From Brachybacterium aquaticum (lineage in GTDB: Bacteria; Actinomycetota; Actinomycetes; Actinomycetales; Dermabacteraceae), in the NCBI RefSeq assembly GCF_014204755.1, contig NZ_JACHLZ010000001.1, positions 2,852,001-2,916,000 on the forward strand: a stretch of 64,000 nt of DNA, given 5' to 3'. Within the stretch, counting starts at the first letter, position 1, and each line of letters starts with the position of its first letter. Positions 1 to 8,387 of this stretch are shown here, in pieces. The translations under genes were made by a program, and so were the position numbers. Below the pieces are notes generated by a model that saw only the letters and a list, made by a program, of their open reading frames with translations, was not told the DNA's origin and searched no databases.

Positions 1-515
1 ACCGGGAGCAGGAGGATCGCCGCGGCCTGGGACCGCACGGCGAGCAGCACCCCGAGCACGACGGTCACGGCGCAGAGCGCCAGGGTGAGCAGCGCGACGC
101 GCTCCGGCCGGGGCACCGCGCCCCCGTCGGCCGATGAAGGAGGACGCGATCGCGCCCGCACGCCGCGGAGCATGAGGCCGCTGAGCGCCACGAGCTGCAC
201 CCCGGCCGCGGCCTGCGCGTTGGCGTACAGCGGGACCAGCAGCAGCACGAGCGCCGCCGAGGCCGCGGCGGCCGGGATCAGCACGCCGGCACCTCCCCCC
301 GCCCGGCGTGCGCCGAGTCGACCGATCCCGAGACCCAGCAGCAGGGCGAGTGGGAAGGCGAGGTACCGGGCGGAGGCGCCGAGCTCCGCGCCACGGGCCG
401 ACGCCCCGACGAGGACCAGGACCCACCAGGCTCCGGCCAGCACGCCGAACCCGACGACGATGCCGAGAACGCGCGCGCTGTGCGCTCCGCGAGCAGCTGC
501 GGCACGGGTCCCCAT
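1..515 (-). CDS. Integral membrane protein, C-terminus cut by window edge
   Basis: The frame opens with ATG at 513-515 behind a good Shine-Dalgarno GGAGGT and runs off the left edge, giving at least 171 residues. The protein is strongly hydrophobic, with helices at roughly residues 16-36, 50-65, 75-95 and 125-160, and carries a short charged cytoplasmic loop rich in Arg and Pro. Only the N-terminal part is visible, so no family can be named; an O-antigen polymerase or ligase-type protein is possible from context. It is divergent from the BY-kinase operon and shares its 249-bp promoter region, which suggests it also belongs to the polysaccharide island. Confidence 0.6.
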   Translation of the reverse strand, partial: MGTRAAAARGAHSARVLGIVVGFGVLAGAWWVLVLVGASARGAELGASARYLAFPLALLLGLGIGRLGARRAGGGAGVLIPAAAASAALVLLLVPLYANAQAAAGVQLVALSGLMLRGVRARSRPPSSADGGAVPRPERVALLTLALCAVTVVLGVLLAVRSQAAAILLLP

Positions 516-764
516 CACGGACCTCCGGTCCTCGCCCTGACGTTTGACGATCGAGTGGGAGAAGCAGTACGCAGGGAGCGGGAGTGCAGCGCTCGATCCC
601 GCGCGAGGAATCATGCTAAAACGGACAAACCCTCCCGAACCACCCCATTCTGGTCTAGATTGGGCCTCGACCCGGACGTGAGGGGTGCGCAGCGGTGCCG
701 GCAGAGCACGCCGGGCTGCCCAGGGCCCGATGCCTTCCGGAGACTTCGCAAGGAACGGACGCAC
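516..764. promoter_or_regulatory. Divergent promoter region with an AAAACGGACA site
   Basis: This is the gap between the membrane-protein gene on the minus strand and the BY-kinase gene on the plus strand. It is locally AT-richer than its surroundings. The word AAAACGGACA lies at 618-627, directly after a TGCTAAAA stretch that could act as an extended -10. A second -10-like TAGATT lies at 656-661. No convincing -35 was found, so the promoter assignment is inference. The same word recurs at other polysaccharide promoters in the window. Confidence 0.4.
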
Positions 765-2414
765 ATGGCCGCACAGCGTTATCTCACCATCCTGCGCGAG
801 CGATGGGTCTCGATGCTGTTCACCATCCTGCTCGTGCTCGGAGCGGCCGCCGGGGTCACCGCGCTCCAGAAGCCCGTCTACGAGTCCTCCACCAGCATCT
901 TCGTGCTTACCGATGCGGGCACGTCGGTGGCTGACCGCTCCACCGCCGCGGACTACGCACGCCAGCAGATCAGTACCTACGCGGACCTCGTCGCCACCCC
1001 GCTGGTCCTCGGCCCTGTGGTCGACGAACTGGGGCTGACGGTCACCCCCCAGCAGCTCGCGGAGGACCTCGCCGCCGACGTGCCCGAGGAGACGCTTCTG
1101 ATCACCCTCACCGCTCGGGCGGGGTCGGCCGCGGAGGCCGCGCGGATCGCAAACGCGGTCGCGGAGAGCCTGCAGGCGCGGGTCCAGGAGCTCGAGAGCA
1201 CCAACGCGCCGTCGGCCGTGAGCCTCACGATCGTCTCCCCCGCCGTCCCCGCGAACCGACCCGCCTCCCCCGATCCCTTGCAGAACGCGGCGCTCGGGCT
1301 GATGGCCGCGCTGGCGGCCGGGGTCCTCGTCGCCCTGCTGCGGGACCTGCTGGACAACAAGGTGCGCAAGACCGACGACATCCACCTCCTCACCGACGCG
1401 TCGGTGTTGGCGAGCGTCCCGATGGTGCGATCGTCCAAGCCGCTGTCCTCGCTGTCCGACCTGGACGTGATGGGTCTGCAGGGCGAGGCCTATCGAGAGC
1501 TGCGCACCAACCTGCGCTTCCTCGAGCTGCAGAGCAGCAACCACGCGCTGATGGTGACCTCCTCCGTGAAGGGCGAGGGGAAGTCGATGACCTCGATCAA
1601 CCTGGCCGCGGCGCTCGCCCGGACCGGGCAGCAGGTGCTGCTCATCGATGCGGACCTGCGCGATCCCTCCGTGCACAAGTACCTCGGCATCGAGGGCGGG
1701 GCGGGGCTGACGACGGTGCTGATCGGCGACGCGACGCTCGAGGACGTGGTCCAGCCCCTCGACCTCGACGGCCTGACGGTCCTCGCGAGCGGTCCGATGC
1801 CGCCGAACCCCGGGGAGCTCCTGGACAGCGAGCCCATGGCGGCTCTGCTCGCCGAGGCCACCTCCCGCTACGACGTGGTGCTGCTGGACACCGCGCCGCT
1901 GACCGCCGCACCCGATGCAGCCGCGCTCGCGCGGCACGTCCCGGCGACCCTCTTCGTGGTGGGCAGCGGTGTGGCCCGCCGTGCCCAGGTCAGCGCGGCG
2001 CTGGCCAGGCTGCGGATGGTCGAGGTGCGGCTGCTCGGCATCGTGCTGAACGGCGTACCGCGCAGCGACCACTCCACGTACTCGCAGGTCTACGGCGCCC
2101 CCGCCCAGCACGCCGCCGCCCCGCAGCCCTCTGCGCACCGCGCCGCCGCCCAGGCGGACGCGGTCCCCCCGGCCGCGGCCGCCGCGGCGGTGGCGGCGCC
2201 CAGGGGCCGGCGGAGTCGCCGCGCGTTCCCCCGCGGGTCCGACGCCTCGTCGGCCGAACGTCCCGGCACGTCGACGGGCGGGCCTGCCGACGCCTCGACC
2301 ATGGGCCCGGTCGAGGGGTCGGCCGGCCGCCGGGCCGACGACTTCAGCGACACCGAGGAGCTGCAGGTCGGTGGCCCGCGACATTCCTCCGGCGCCGGCC
2401 ACCACGGGCCATGA
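765..2414 (+). CDS. Wzz/Wzc-type polysaccharide co-polymerase with BY-kinase domain
   Basis: A bacterial tyrosine kinase fused to a chain-length regulator, predicted to control polymerisation and export of the polysaccharide at the membrane. I chose ATG 765, giving 549 residues, because AAGGAAC precedes it and homology starts there; the frame is open further upstream. A Wzz domain spans about residues 5-195 between two membrane helices (about 16-36 and 174-193). The kinase domain has Walker A SSVKGEGKS at about 266-274, Walker A' VLLIDADLRDP at about 291-301 and Walker B VVLLDTAP at about 371-378. The last 100 residues are Ala/Pro/Arg-rich and contain no tyrosine cluster; only Tyr439 and Tyr443 are near the end. 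It overlaps the phosphatase gene by ATGA. Confidence 0.9.
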   Translation: MAAQRYLTILRERWVSMLFTILLVLGAAAGVTALQKPVYESSTSIFVLTDAGTSVADRSTAADYARQQISTYADLVATPLVLGPVVDELGLTVTPQQLAEDLAADVPEETLLITLTARAGSAAEAARIANAVAESLQARVQELESTNAPSAVSLTIVSPAVPANRPASPDPLQNAALGLMAALAAGVLVALLRDLLDNKVRKTDDIHLLTDASVLASVPMVRSSKPLSSLSDLDVMGLQGEAYRELRTNLRFLELQSSNHALMVTSSVKGEGKSMTSINLAAALARTGQQVLLIDADLRDPSVHKYLGIEGGAGLTTVLIGDATLEDVVQPLDLDGLTVLASGPMPPNPGELLDSEPMAALLAEATSRYDVVLLDTAPLTAAPDAAALARHVPATLFVVGSGVARRAQVSAALARLRMVEVRLLGIVLNGVPRSDHSTYSQVYGAPAQHAAAPQPSAHRAAAQADAVPPAAAAAAVAAPRGRRSRRAFPRGSDASSAERPGTSTGGPADASTMGPVEGSAGRRADDFSDTEELQVGGPRHSSGAGHHGP

Positions 2415-3019
2415 CCCCGCCCTCGATCCTCACGCTGTGCACCGCCAACATCTGCCGCTCCCCGGTGGCGCAGGCGGTCCTCGGCACCGCGCTGGCCGAG
2501 ACCGGGATCACCGTCACCAGCGCCGGCACCCACGCCGCGACCGGCGCCTCCGCCACGCCCGAGGCGATCTCGTACACCCGCAGCGCGCTGGGGACCGAGC
2601 TCGAGCACGTCTCGCGCCGGCTGGACTCCGCCATGCTCCTGGGCTCCGATCTGGTACTCACGATGACCGTGGACATGCGCGGCTGGGCCGCTCGTGAGGA
2701 GCCCCGCTCGCTGCGTCGCACCTTCACGCTGCTGGAGCTGGCACGGATCGTGCCCGAGCTGTCGCCGGCGGAGACCTTCGCCGATATGCGCCAGTTCGCG
2801 CACCGCTGCGCCAGGCTGCGCACACGGGTGCTCGGCGGGCCCGGCGACCTCGACATCGCCGATCCCTACGGCGGCCCCGCCGAGGGGTACACCCGCGCGT
2901 TCACGCAGGTCCACGCCGCGGCGGGTGTCGTGGCCCAGGCGATCATCCGCACCGTCGAGGCCGCGCGGAGGCCAGCTGCCGGGACCGTCGCCGAGGCGGG
3001 TCCCGAGGGCGAGCCGTGA
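2411..3019 (+). CDS. Low-molecular-weight protein-tyrosine phosphatase
   Basis: A Wzb/Etp-type phosphatase expected to dephosphorylate the cognate BY-kinase. The 202-residue protein has the P-loop C10-T-A-N-I-C-R16-S near its N-terminus (CX5R signature) and the general-acid motif DIADPYGG near residues 148-155. That is slightly longer than the usual 150-160 residues, owing to a C-terminal Ala/Arg tail. It overlaps the kinase gene by 4 bp upstream and the polymerase gene by 4 bp (GTGA) downstream, so the three are almost certainly co-translated. The kinase-phosphatase pairing is the standard arrangement of Wzy-dependent polysaccharide loci. Confidence 0.9.
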   Translation: MTPPSILTLCTANICRSPVAQAVLGTALAETGITVTSAGTHAATGASATPEAISYTRSALGTELEHVSRRLDSAMLLGSDLVLTMTVDMRGWAAREEPRSLRRTFTLLELARIVPELSPAETFADMRQFAHRCARLRTRVLGGPGDLDIADPYGGPAEGYTRAFTQVHAAAGVVAQAIIRTVEAARRPAAGTVAEAGPEGEP

Positions 3020-4497
3020 GCGCCGCCGAGCTCGCCCGGCCAGCCGGCGCCGGATCGACACGCCCCCAGTCGACACACCCTGCATCGACTCGCCCCGAGG
3101 CCGCATCCCAGGACGCCCCTCCGCCCGCCCCGGGTGCGACGCTGCTGCCGATCCTGCTGACGGGGCTCCCGATCCTGGTGGTGCTGACGGCCCGGCTGTG
3201 GTTCCAGACGGACGTGCGCGCGGTGGACGGCTCCAGCACGCTCATCGCGACGACGTCCCTGGTCCACGGCCTGGTGCTGTTCATCCTCCTCGGCGGTCAG
3301 CGCAGCACGATGGCGGGCTTCTTCATGGCGGCGAGTGCCGCGATCGTGGGCCTCAGCGGACTGCTGGTCATCCCCGACCCGTACTTCCTCGACGTCCCCC
3401 GGCCCTCCGACTACCTCAACACCGCGCTCACGGGCAGTGCCCTCGCCCAGATCGCCATCGGTGCCCTCTGCCTACGCGCCGACCGGACCGCCCCCGTCCC
3501 CGTCGTGCTCCTGGACGGGCGCACGGCGCGGGTCACCCAGATCGCCGGCGTCGTCGCCCTGGTCCTGACGACCTCCCTCGGCGACCGCCTCGGTGAGTTC
3601 CTGGACGGCTTCGCGTTCGCCGCGATCCTGCTGGTGTGCACGGCCTCGCTGATGAGCCCGCGCGGGCTGCGCAGCCCGCTGAACGTGGTGCTGGTGCTCG
3701 CCGCGCTCGTCTCCTTCCCCACCCTGGTCACCTCCGGCACCGGACGGCTGCGCGCGATCGCCCTGGTGCTGGCGGTGGGATACGTGTTCTTCCTGCGATA
3801 CGGGCGGCGCTGGCTGAAGACGCTGGGCGTGCTGATGTCCCCGGTGATGTTCCTGGCGCTCGGGGTGTGGCGGAAGGCCTACGAGGTATCCCTGACCGGG
3901 CAGCACGGCAACGACACGGGACTGTCCTCGATGTTCGTGGGTATCGGGAACTTCGGCACAGTCATCCACGTGATGGAGGAGGGGGTGGATCCCACCCTCG
4001 GCCTGTCCCTGCTCTCGCCCCTGCGCGCGGCGCTGCCGGCGTGGATCGTCCCGGACTGGATCCCCGAGGCCAACGGCTATGCGCTCGCGAAGTACACCGA
4101 TCCCGAGCTGTACGGCAGCGGGTTCTCAACCGTGGTCACCATCTACGGCGAGGCGTGGTGGATTGCAGGCCCGCTCGGGCTGCTGCTCGCGGTGCCGCTG
4201 CTCGCGCTGCTGCTGACGAAGCTCGACGACTGGGCGGTGGCCACCTACTCGCGGGCGGCCGACGGGCCCCGCTCGCTGCTGCTGTTCCTGCTGGTCGCCT
4301 CGTTCGTGGGCGCGGTCGGCGACCTTGTCTGGTCGGGCTTCCACACCTGGGTGGTGCGCATGTACGGACGGATCGCCGCGCTGCTGATCCTCGCGTTCCT
4401 CACGCTCTACCTCCCTTCGCGCCTGGTCCGTCCCCGCTTCGTGTCCTTCGCGGGGCCCGCGCGCGGCCCCTCCGGCGCCCGCCCCGGGGAGGGCTGA
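3016..4497 (+). CDS. Polytopic membrane protein, Wzy-like polysaccharide polymerase
   Basis: The gene starts with GTG overlapping the phosphatase stop codon and encodes 493 residues. After a Pro/Ala/Ser-rich N-terminal 40 residues it has about ten to twelve hydrophobic helices, with a large soluble loop at about residues 280-365 that contains a GxxGNDTG-like segment and a conserved-looking Pro-Asp-Trp patch. This layout is typical of O-antigen or oligosaccharide repeat-unit polymerases, which share little sequence. Its position between the phosphatase and a Wzx-like flippase supports the Wzy role. Function is inferred from topology and context, not from catalytic residues. Confidence 0.7.
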   Translation: MSAAELARPAGAGSTRPQSTHPASTRPEAASQDAPPPAPGATLLPILLTGLPILVVLTARLWFQTDVRAVDGSSTLIATTSLVHGLVLFILLGGQRSTMAGFFMAASAAIVGLSGLLVIPDPYFLDVPRPSDYLNTALTGSALAQIAIGALCLRADRTAPVPVVLLDGRTARVTQIAGVVALVLTTSLGDRLGEFLDGFAFAAILLVCTASLMSPRGLRSPLNVVLVLAALVSFPTLVTSGTGRLRAIALVLAVGYVFFLRYGRRWLKTLGVLMSPVMFLALGVWRKAYEVSLTGQHGNDTGLSSMFVGIGNFGTVIHVMEEGVDPTLGLSLLSPLRAALPAWIVPDWIPEANGYALAKYTDPELYGSGFSTVVTIYGEAWWIAGPLGLLLAVPLLALLLTKLDDWAVATYSRAADGPRSLLLFLLVASFVGAVGDLVWSGFHTWVVRMYGRIAALLILAFLTLYLPSRLVRPRFVSFAGPARGPSGARPGEG

Positions 4498-4500
4498 GCC

Positions 4501-5817
4501 GTGTCGCCCACGCGCACCGCTCCCCACGCCCCGCGGCCCGCGCTCGCCCGGCTGCGCGCCCCGCTGCAGGAGATCGGCCTGAACACGATCGCCTTCGGGA
4601 TCATCATCGCGATCCAGCAGCTGCTGGTCTTCCCGGGGATCTCGCGGATGACGGACGCGGCAGGGTTCTCGCAGGTCATCCTGCTGATCACCCTGTCCAC
4701 GATCGTGGTGAACGTGATCGGCACCGAGGCGTCGAAGGTCGCGCTGATCCGGAGCGAGGCCTACCGCTCCAAGGGCCTGCCCTGGGACGCCCCGCGCCTG
4801 GTGCTGCTGAGCACGCTCGTGGTCGGCGCGCTGCTGGCCCTCGTCGCGGTGGTCATGCAGGTGCCCTGGCACCTCATAGTGCAGTACGCCGCGATCACGG
4901 TGCTCGGCATCGTGCGCAGCTACGCGACCACGCCGGACAAGTACGACGGGAAGTTCGGCCGGGTGGTGCGCGTCCACTCGATCTACGCCGCGGGCGCCGT
5001 GGTGGGGCTGCTGCTGATCCCGTGGACCGGCACCGCCTTCACCCCGTTCCTGCTGGCCGAGGCGCTGTCCGTGATCGCCGTGCTCGTGGTGCGGGCCCGC
5101 CACCGGGTGGTGGCGGAGACGCTGCGGCGCACCGAGGAGTTCACCGCGACCTCGCGGTCCTTCATCGGCCTGGCCACGATCGCACTGCTCGTCAATGCCG
5201 TCACCTACCTGGACCGGCTGACGATCACGCCGCTGATCGGGGCGACGGCCCTGGCGATCTACTACAGCGCCTCGGCGCTCTCGAGCAGCCTGTCCCTGAT
5301 CACCAACCCGATGGGCAATGCGATGCTCGCGCGGCTGGGCCGGATGGACACCGCCCGGCAGGGGCAGATGTTCGCGCAGGGTCTGCTGCTGGCCGCCCCG
5401 CTGGTGCTGGTGTGCTGGGCGGGGAGCTTCGTGATCGCCCTCGGCGGTCTGCTCGTGCTGTACCCCACGCACTTCGAGGCGGCCGTGCCGCTGCTGGCCC
5501 CGGTCTCGCTCGCGGCCGCGTTCTCCAACGCCGTCGCCCTGCTCTCCCCGCTGCTGCAGCGGTTCCTGCGCGTGCGGCGCCTGCTGTGGTTCTACCTGCC
5601 CTACACCCTGGTCTACCTCGCGGCGATCACCCTGTTCAGCACCCTGTGGGGGCTGACCGGCTTCGCCTGGGCCAGCGCCCTGGCCAACGGCGTCCTGTTC
5701 GGAATGTACGTCGTCCAGATCCGCCTCTCGTCCCAGCACGGACGCAGCCCCGCAGGGGAACCCACCCCTGAGGCTGCGCCCGTCCCCGATCCCGACCCGT
5801 CCAGCAAGAGAGCGTGA
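4501..5817 (+). CDS. Wzx-like polysaccharide flippase (MOP superfamily)
   Basis: A 438-residue polytopic protein starting with GTG three bases after the upstream stop. It shows about twelve helices in two blocks and lacks soluble domains, matching the size of PST/Wzx transporters of the MOP superfamily, which flip undecaprenyl-diphosphate-linked repeat units across the membrane. The central segment (about residues 215-280) has the TYLDRLTITPLIG and NPMGNAMLARLGR pattern often seen in MurJ/Wzx-like proteins. It lies between the Wzy-like polymerase and a glycosyltransferase. An alternative would be a generic lipopolysaccharide-type exporter. Confidence 0.75.
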   Translation: MSPTRTAPHAPRPALARLRAPLQEIGLNTIAFGIIIAIQQLLVFPGISRMTDAAGFSQVILLITLSTIVVNVIGTEASKVALIRSEAYRSKGLPWDAPRLVLLSTLVVGALLALVAVVMQVPWHLIVQYAAITVLGIVRSYATTPDKYDGKFGRVVRVHSIYAAGAVVGLLLIPWTGTAFTPFLLAEALSVIAVLVVRARHRVVAETLRRTEEFTATSRSFIGLATIALLVNAVTYLDRLTITPLIGATALAIYYSASALSSSLSLITNPMGNAMLARLGRMDTARQGQMFAQGLLLAAPLVLVCWAGSFVIALGGLLVLYPTHFEAAVPLLAPVSLAAAFSNAVALLSPLLQRFLRVRRLLWFYLPYTLVYLAAITLFSTLWGLTGFAWASALANGVLFGMYVVQIRLSSQHGRSPAGEPTPEAAPVPDPDPSSKRA

Positions 5818-7178
5818 GCCGCATGACCGATCGCCAGCCCCTCCCCGTCGACGCACCGCTGCGGGTCGTCATCATCGCCAACTTCACCTCCGACACTGCC
5901 GAGCGCAACGACCGGTTCAACGACCTGGCCTGCCGGTTCGCCGAGCGAGGCGCGGACGTGGAGCTCGTGACCTCGCAGTTCTCCCACAGCACCAAGACGA
6001 TGCGCCGGGCGGTGCCCGGCGGGACCGGGTACACGATCACTCACGTGCGCGAGCCCGGGTACGCGAAGAACGTCTCCTTCGCCCGCCTGCGCAGCCAGGC
6101 CGCCTTCGCCGACGCCGTGGGCAAGCACCTGGTCACGATCGATCCGGTGCCGGACCTGGTCCTGGCGGCCACGCCGCCGCCTGCGGTGGCGGACGTCGCC
6201 GGCGCCTATGCGAAGCGGATCGGGGCCGCCTTCGTGGTCGACGTGCAGGACATCTGGCCCGAGGCGTTCTCCATGGTCTCCGTACTGCCCGCGCCCGTGA
6301 TCGACCTGCTGTTCTCGTCGATGAACCGCCACAGCGCCGACGGGTACCGCCGCGCGGACCGGGTCGTCGGCGTCTCGCACACCTTCATCGAGGCGGCGGT
6401 GGCCCACGGCGCCGATCCCGCGCGCACCTCGGTGGTGTACCTCGGCACGGACCTGGGGAACTTCGACCGCTGCGCGGCCGGGTCGGATCCGCTGGCGGCG
6501 CAGGCCGTCGCGGCGGCCGACGAGCGCAGCGCCTTCCCCACCGTCGGCTACGCGGGCGGCCTGAGCGCGAGCTACGACTTACGGCTCGTCATCGACGCCC
6601 TCGCGCTGCTCGCGCGCGAGCGACCGACGGGCCCGACGCCCTCGCTGGTGGTGATGGGCGACGGCGCCCTGCGCGCCGAGTTCGAGGCCTACGCACAGGG
6701 CAAGGGCCTGGACGTCACCTTCACCGGGAACCTCCCCTACCCGGACATGGTGCGCACCCTCGCGAAGTGCCGGATCGCGGTGAACCCGATCGTCGCGGAC
6801 TCGGCAGGCAGTGTGCTGAACAAGGCCGGCGACTATGCGGCGGCCGGACTTCCGGTCGTGAACTCGCAGGAGTCCGCCGAGTACCGCGAGCTGCTCGAGC
6901 GCTACGGTGCCGGGATCTCCTGCGCGACGGGCGATGCGCAGGACATGGCCGCGGCGTTCCGCACCCTGATCGACGACCCGTCCCTGCGCCGACGCAAGGG
7001 GCTGGGCAGCCGACGCATGGCGGAGGAGCTGTTCGACCGCTCGGTGACCTACGAGCGAATGGTGGACGAGCTGAGCGCGCTCGCCCGCAGCCGGGTCCCG
7101 CGCGGCAGCACGTCCCGGCTCACCGCACCGCGCGGCCGCCGGAACACGCCGGCGCTGCAGACCCTTCCCGAGCAGTGA
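5814..7178 (+). CDS. GT4-family glycosyltransferase (WbuB-like)
   Basis: A 454-residue GT-B enzyme predicted to add a sugar to the growing repeat unit on the cytoplasmic membrane face. GTG 5814 overlaps the flippase stop by 4 bp; ATG 5823 is a possible alternative. The N-terminal Rossmann domain has VVDVQDIWPEAF at about residue 140, a hallmark of WbuB/WcaI-like GT4 enzymes. The C-terminal domain has GYAGGLSASYDL (nucleotide-sugar binding) and the late SAGSVLNKAGDYAAAGLPVV segment with the family E/xxxx/E-equivalent region. Its last 59 bp overlap the 3' end of the convergent ATP-grasp gene. It is the last gene of the left plus-strand operon. Confidence 0.85.
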   Translation: MSRMTDRQPLPVDAPLRVVIIANFTSDTAERNDRFNDLACRFAERGADVELVTSQFSHSTKTMRRAVPGGTGYTITHVREPGYAKNVSFARLRSQAAFADAVGKHLVTIDPVPDLVLAATPPPAVADVAGAYAKRIGAAFVVDVQDIWPEAFSMVSVLPAPVIDLLFSSMNRHSADGYRRADRVVGVSHTFIEAAVAHGADPARTSVVYLGTDLGNFDRCAAGSDPLAAQAVAAADERSAFPTVGYAGGLSASYDLRLVIDALALLARERPTGPTPSLVVMGDGALRAEFEAYAQGKGLDVTFTGNLPYPDMVRTLAKCRIAVNPIVADSAGSVLNKAGDYAAAGLPVVNSQESAEYRELLERYGAGISCATGDAQDMAAAFRTLIDDPSLRRRKGLGSRRMAEELFDRSVTYERMVDELSALARSRVPRGSTSRLTAPRGRRNTPALQTLPEQ

Positions 7179-8229
7179 GGCGAACGCTCTCGTACTTGGC
7201 GCTCACGGCTCCGATCTCGTAGTCCCGCCACCCCCCGTCCAGCGGCCGGGCGAAGGCTGCGGCGACGCAGTATCGGGGCACGTCCGCACCGGCGAGGTGC
7301 ACGAACGGGTAGCCGCCGCCGAAGCGCGGGTTGATGTCGATGACGCACACCCGCCCCCCGTCGGCCGCCTCGTCGAGGAACATGTCCACGTCGATGAGGC
7401 CGGAGAGCTCGGCGGCGCGAGCGATCGCGGTGGCCGCCCCGACGAACGGCTCGGGCGGCACGGTCATCGCCTTGTCGGTCTCGCCGGCGCGCATGCGCTC
7501 CTTGCGGCGGGCGAGGACGGCGCGCAGGTCGCCCGGCGCATGCAGGTCGCCGACGATGTCGACGCCATGCTCGATCCCGCGCAGGCGCGGCTGGACCACC
7601 ACGTCCTGTCCGCTGGGCGGCCGGTCCTCACGGCGCGGCGCACCGGCGACGGCAGCGGCGAGCGCCTCGTCGACCCGGGCGGCGGGGACGAGGGCGAGCC
7701 CGGAGGAGCCGCTGCCCAGCCGGTGCTTGACCACCAGCTGCTCGGAGCGTGCGGCCAGCCGTGCGATCCCCCCGGCGTCGTCACCGGTGACGGTCTCGGG
7801 GGTGCCCACCCCGATGCGCTCGAGCGCGGTGGCCATCATGAGCTTGTCCGCGCTCGCGCTCTGCCAGGCCCTGGACACCCCGGGCACGAGGACGCCGCGG
7901 GAGCGCATCTGCGTGCCGAGGTCGGTGTCGACGTGGAGGTGCATGAGCTCGTAGTCGTTCACGGAGAGGAACAGGGCCGGGCGCAGCTCGTCGACGAGGT
8001 CGAGCAGGGCGGGGCCGTAGTCGGGGTCGGTGTAGCGGGGCATGAGCCGGCCCAGGTCCCCGTACCCGGCGGCGGCGCTGGAGGGGTCGTTCTCGGTCAC
8101 CACCACCCTGCCCTGCATGCCGAGGGAGGCGAAGGCATCACGGAACCAGTCCACGAGGTAGAGCCGCCGACCGGCGGAGCCGATCACGACGGTGGGGATG
8201 TCGCTCCCCGCTGCGGTCCCGTCGGTCAT
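7120..8229 (-). CDS. ATP-grasp ligase (CarB-like), paralogue 1
   Basis: A 369-residue ATP-grasp protein expected to activate a carboxylate as an acyl-phosphate and join it to an amine. ATG at 8227-8229 has GGAGGAC upstream. The N-terminal pre-ATP-grasp fold begins VVIGSAGRR and contains LSVNDYEL. The ATP-binding loop is VVKHRLGSGSSG at about residue 170, followed by EHGVDIVGD and the metal-binding CVIDINPRFGGGYPF near residue 300. The protein matches the product of 13113-14141 along its whole length. It follows the dehydratase-aminotransferase-phosphosugar transferase genes after a 158-bp gap, so a role in acylating the 4-amino group of the sugar is plausible. Substrates are unknown. Confidence 0.85.
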   Translation of the reverse strand: MTDGTAAGSDIPTVVIGSAGRRLYLVDWFRDAFASLGMQGRVVVTENDPSSAAAGYGDLGRLMPRYTDPDYGPALLDLVDELRPALFLSVNDYELMHLHVDTDLGTQMRSRGVLVPGVSRAWQSASADKLMMATALERIGVGTPETVTGDDAGGIARLAARSEQLVVKHRLGSGSSGLALVPAARVDEALAAAVAGAPRREDRPPSGQDVVVQPRLRGIEHGVDIVGDLHAPGDLRAVLARRKERMRAGETDKAMTVPPEPFVGAATAIARAAELSGLIDVDMFLDEAADGGRVCVIDINPRFGGGYPFVHLAGADVPRYCVAAAFARPLDGGWRDYEIGAVSAKYESVRLTAREGSAAPACSGGRAVR

Positions 8230-8387
8230 GTGTCCTCCATCGTCGGTGTCGGCCTGACGTGCCCATCATCCGCGGGTCCGCCGCGCGTGTCCCCGCGGTC
8301 GCATTCGGGTCTGCGCACCACGCGCCACAGCGCATCCCTCGGTCCGCGCTCGATCTGATCCCGCACGAGGGAGGGGAGACCTGGGGA

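Noticed and set aside
3636..5771. A 711-codon open frame in another frame of the Wzy and Wzx genes
   Set aside because: Arg/Ala/Gly-rich shadow; the two membrane proteins in the real frame have far better hydrophobic patterns and starts.
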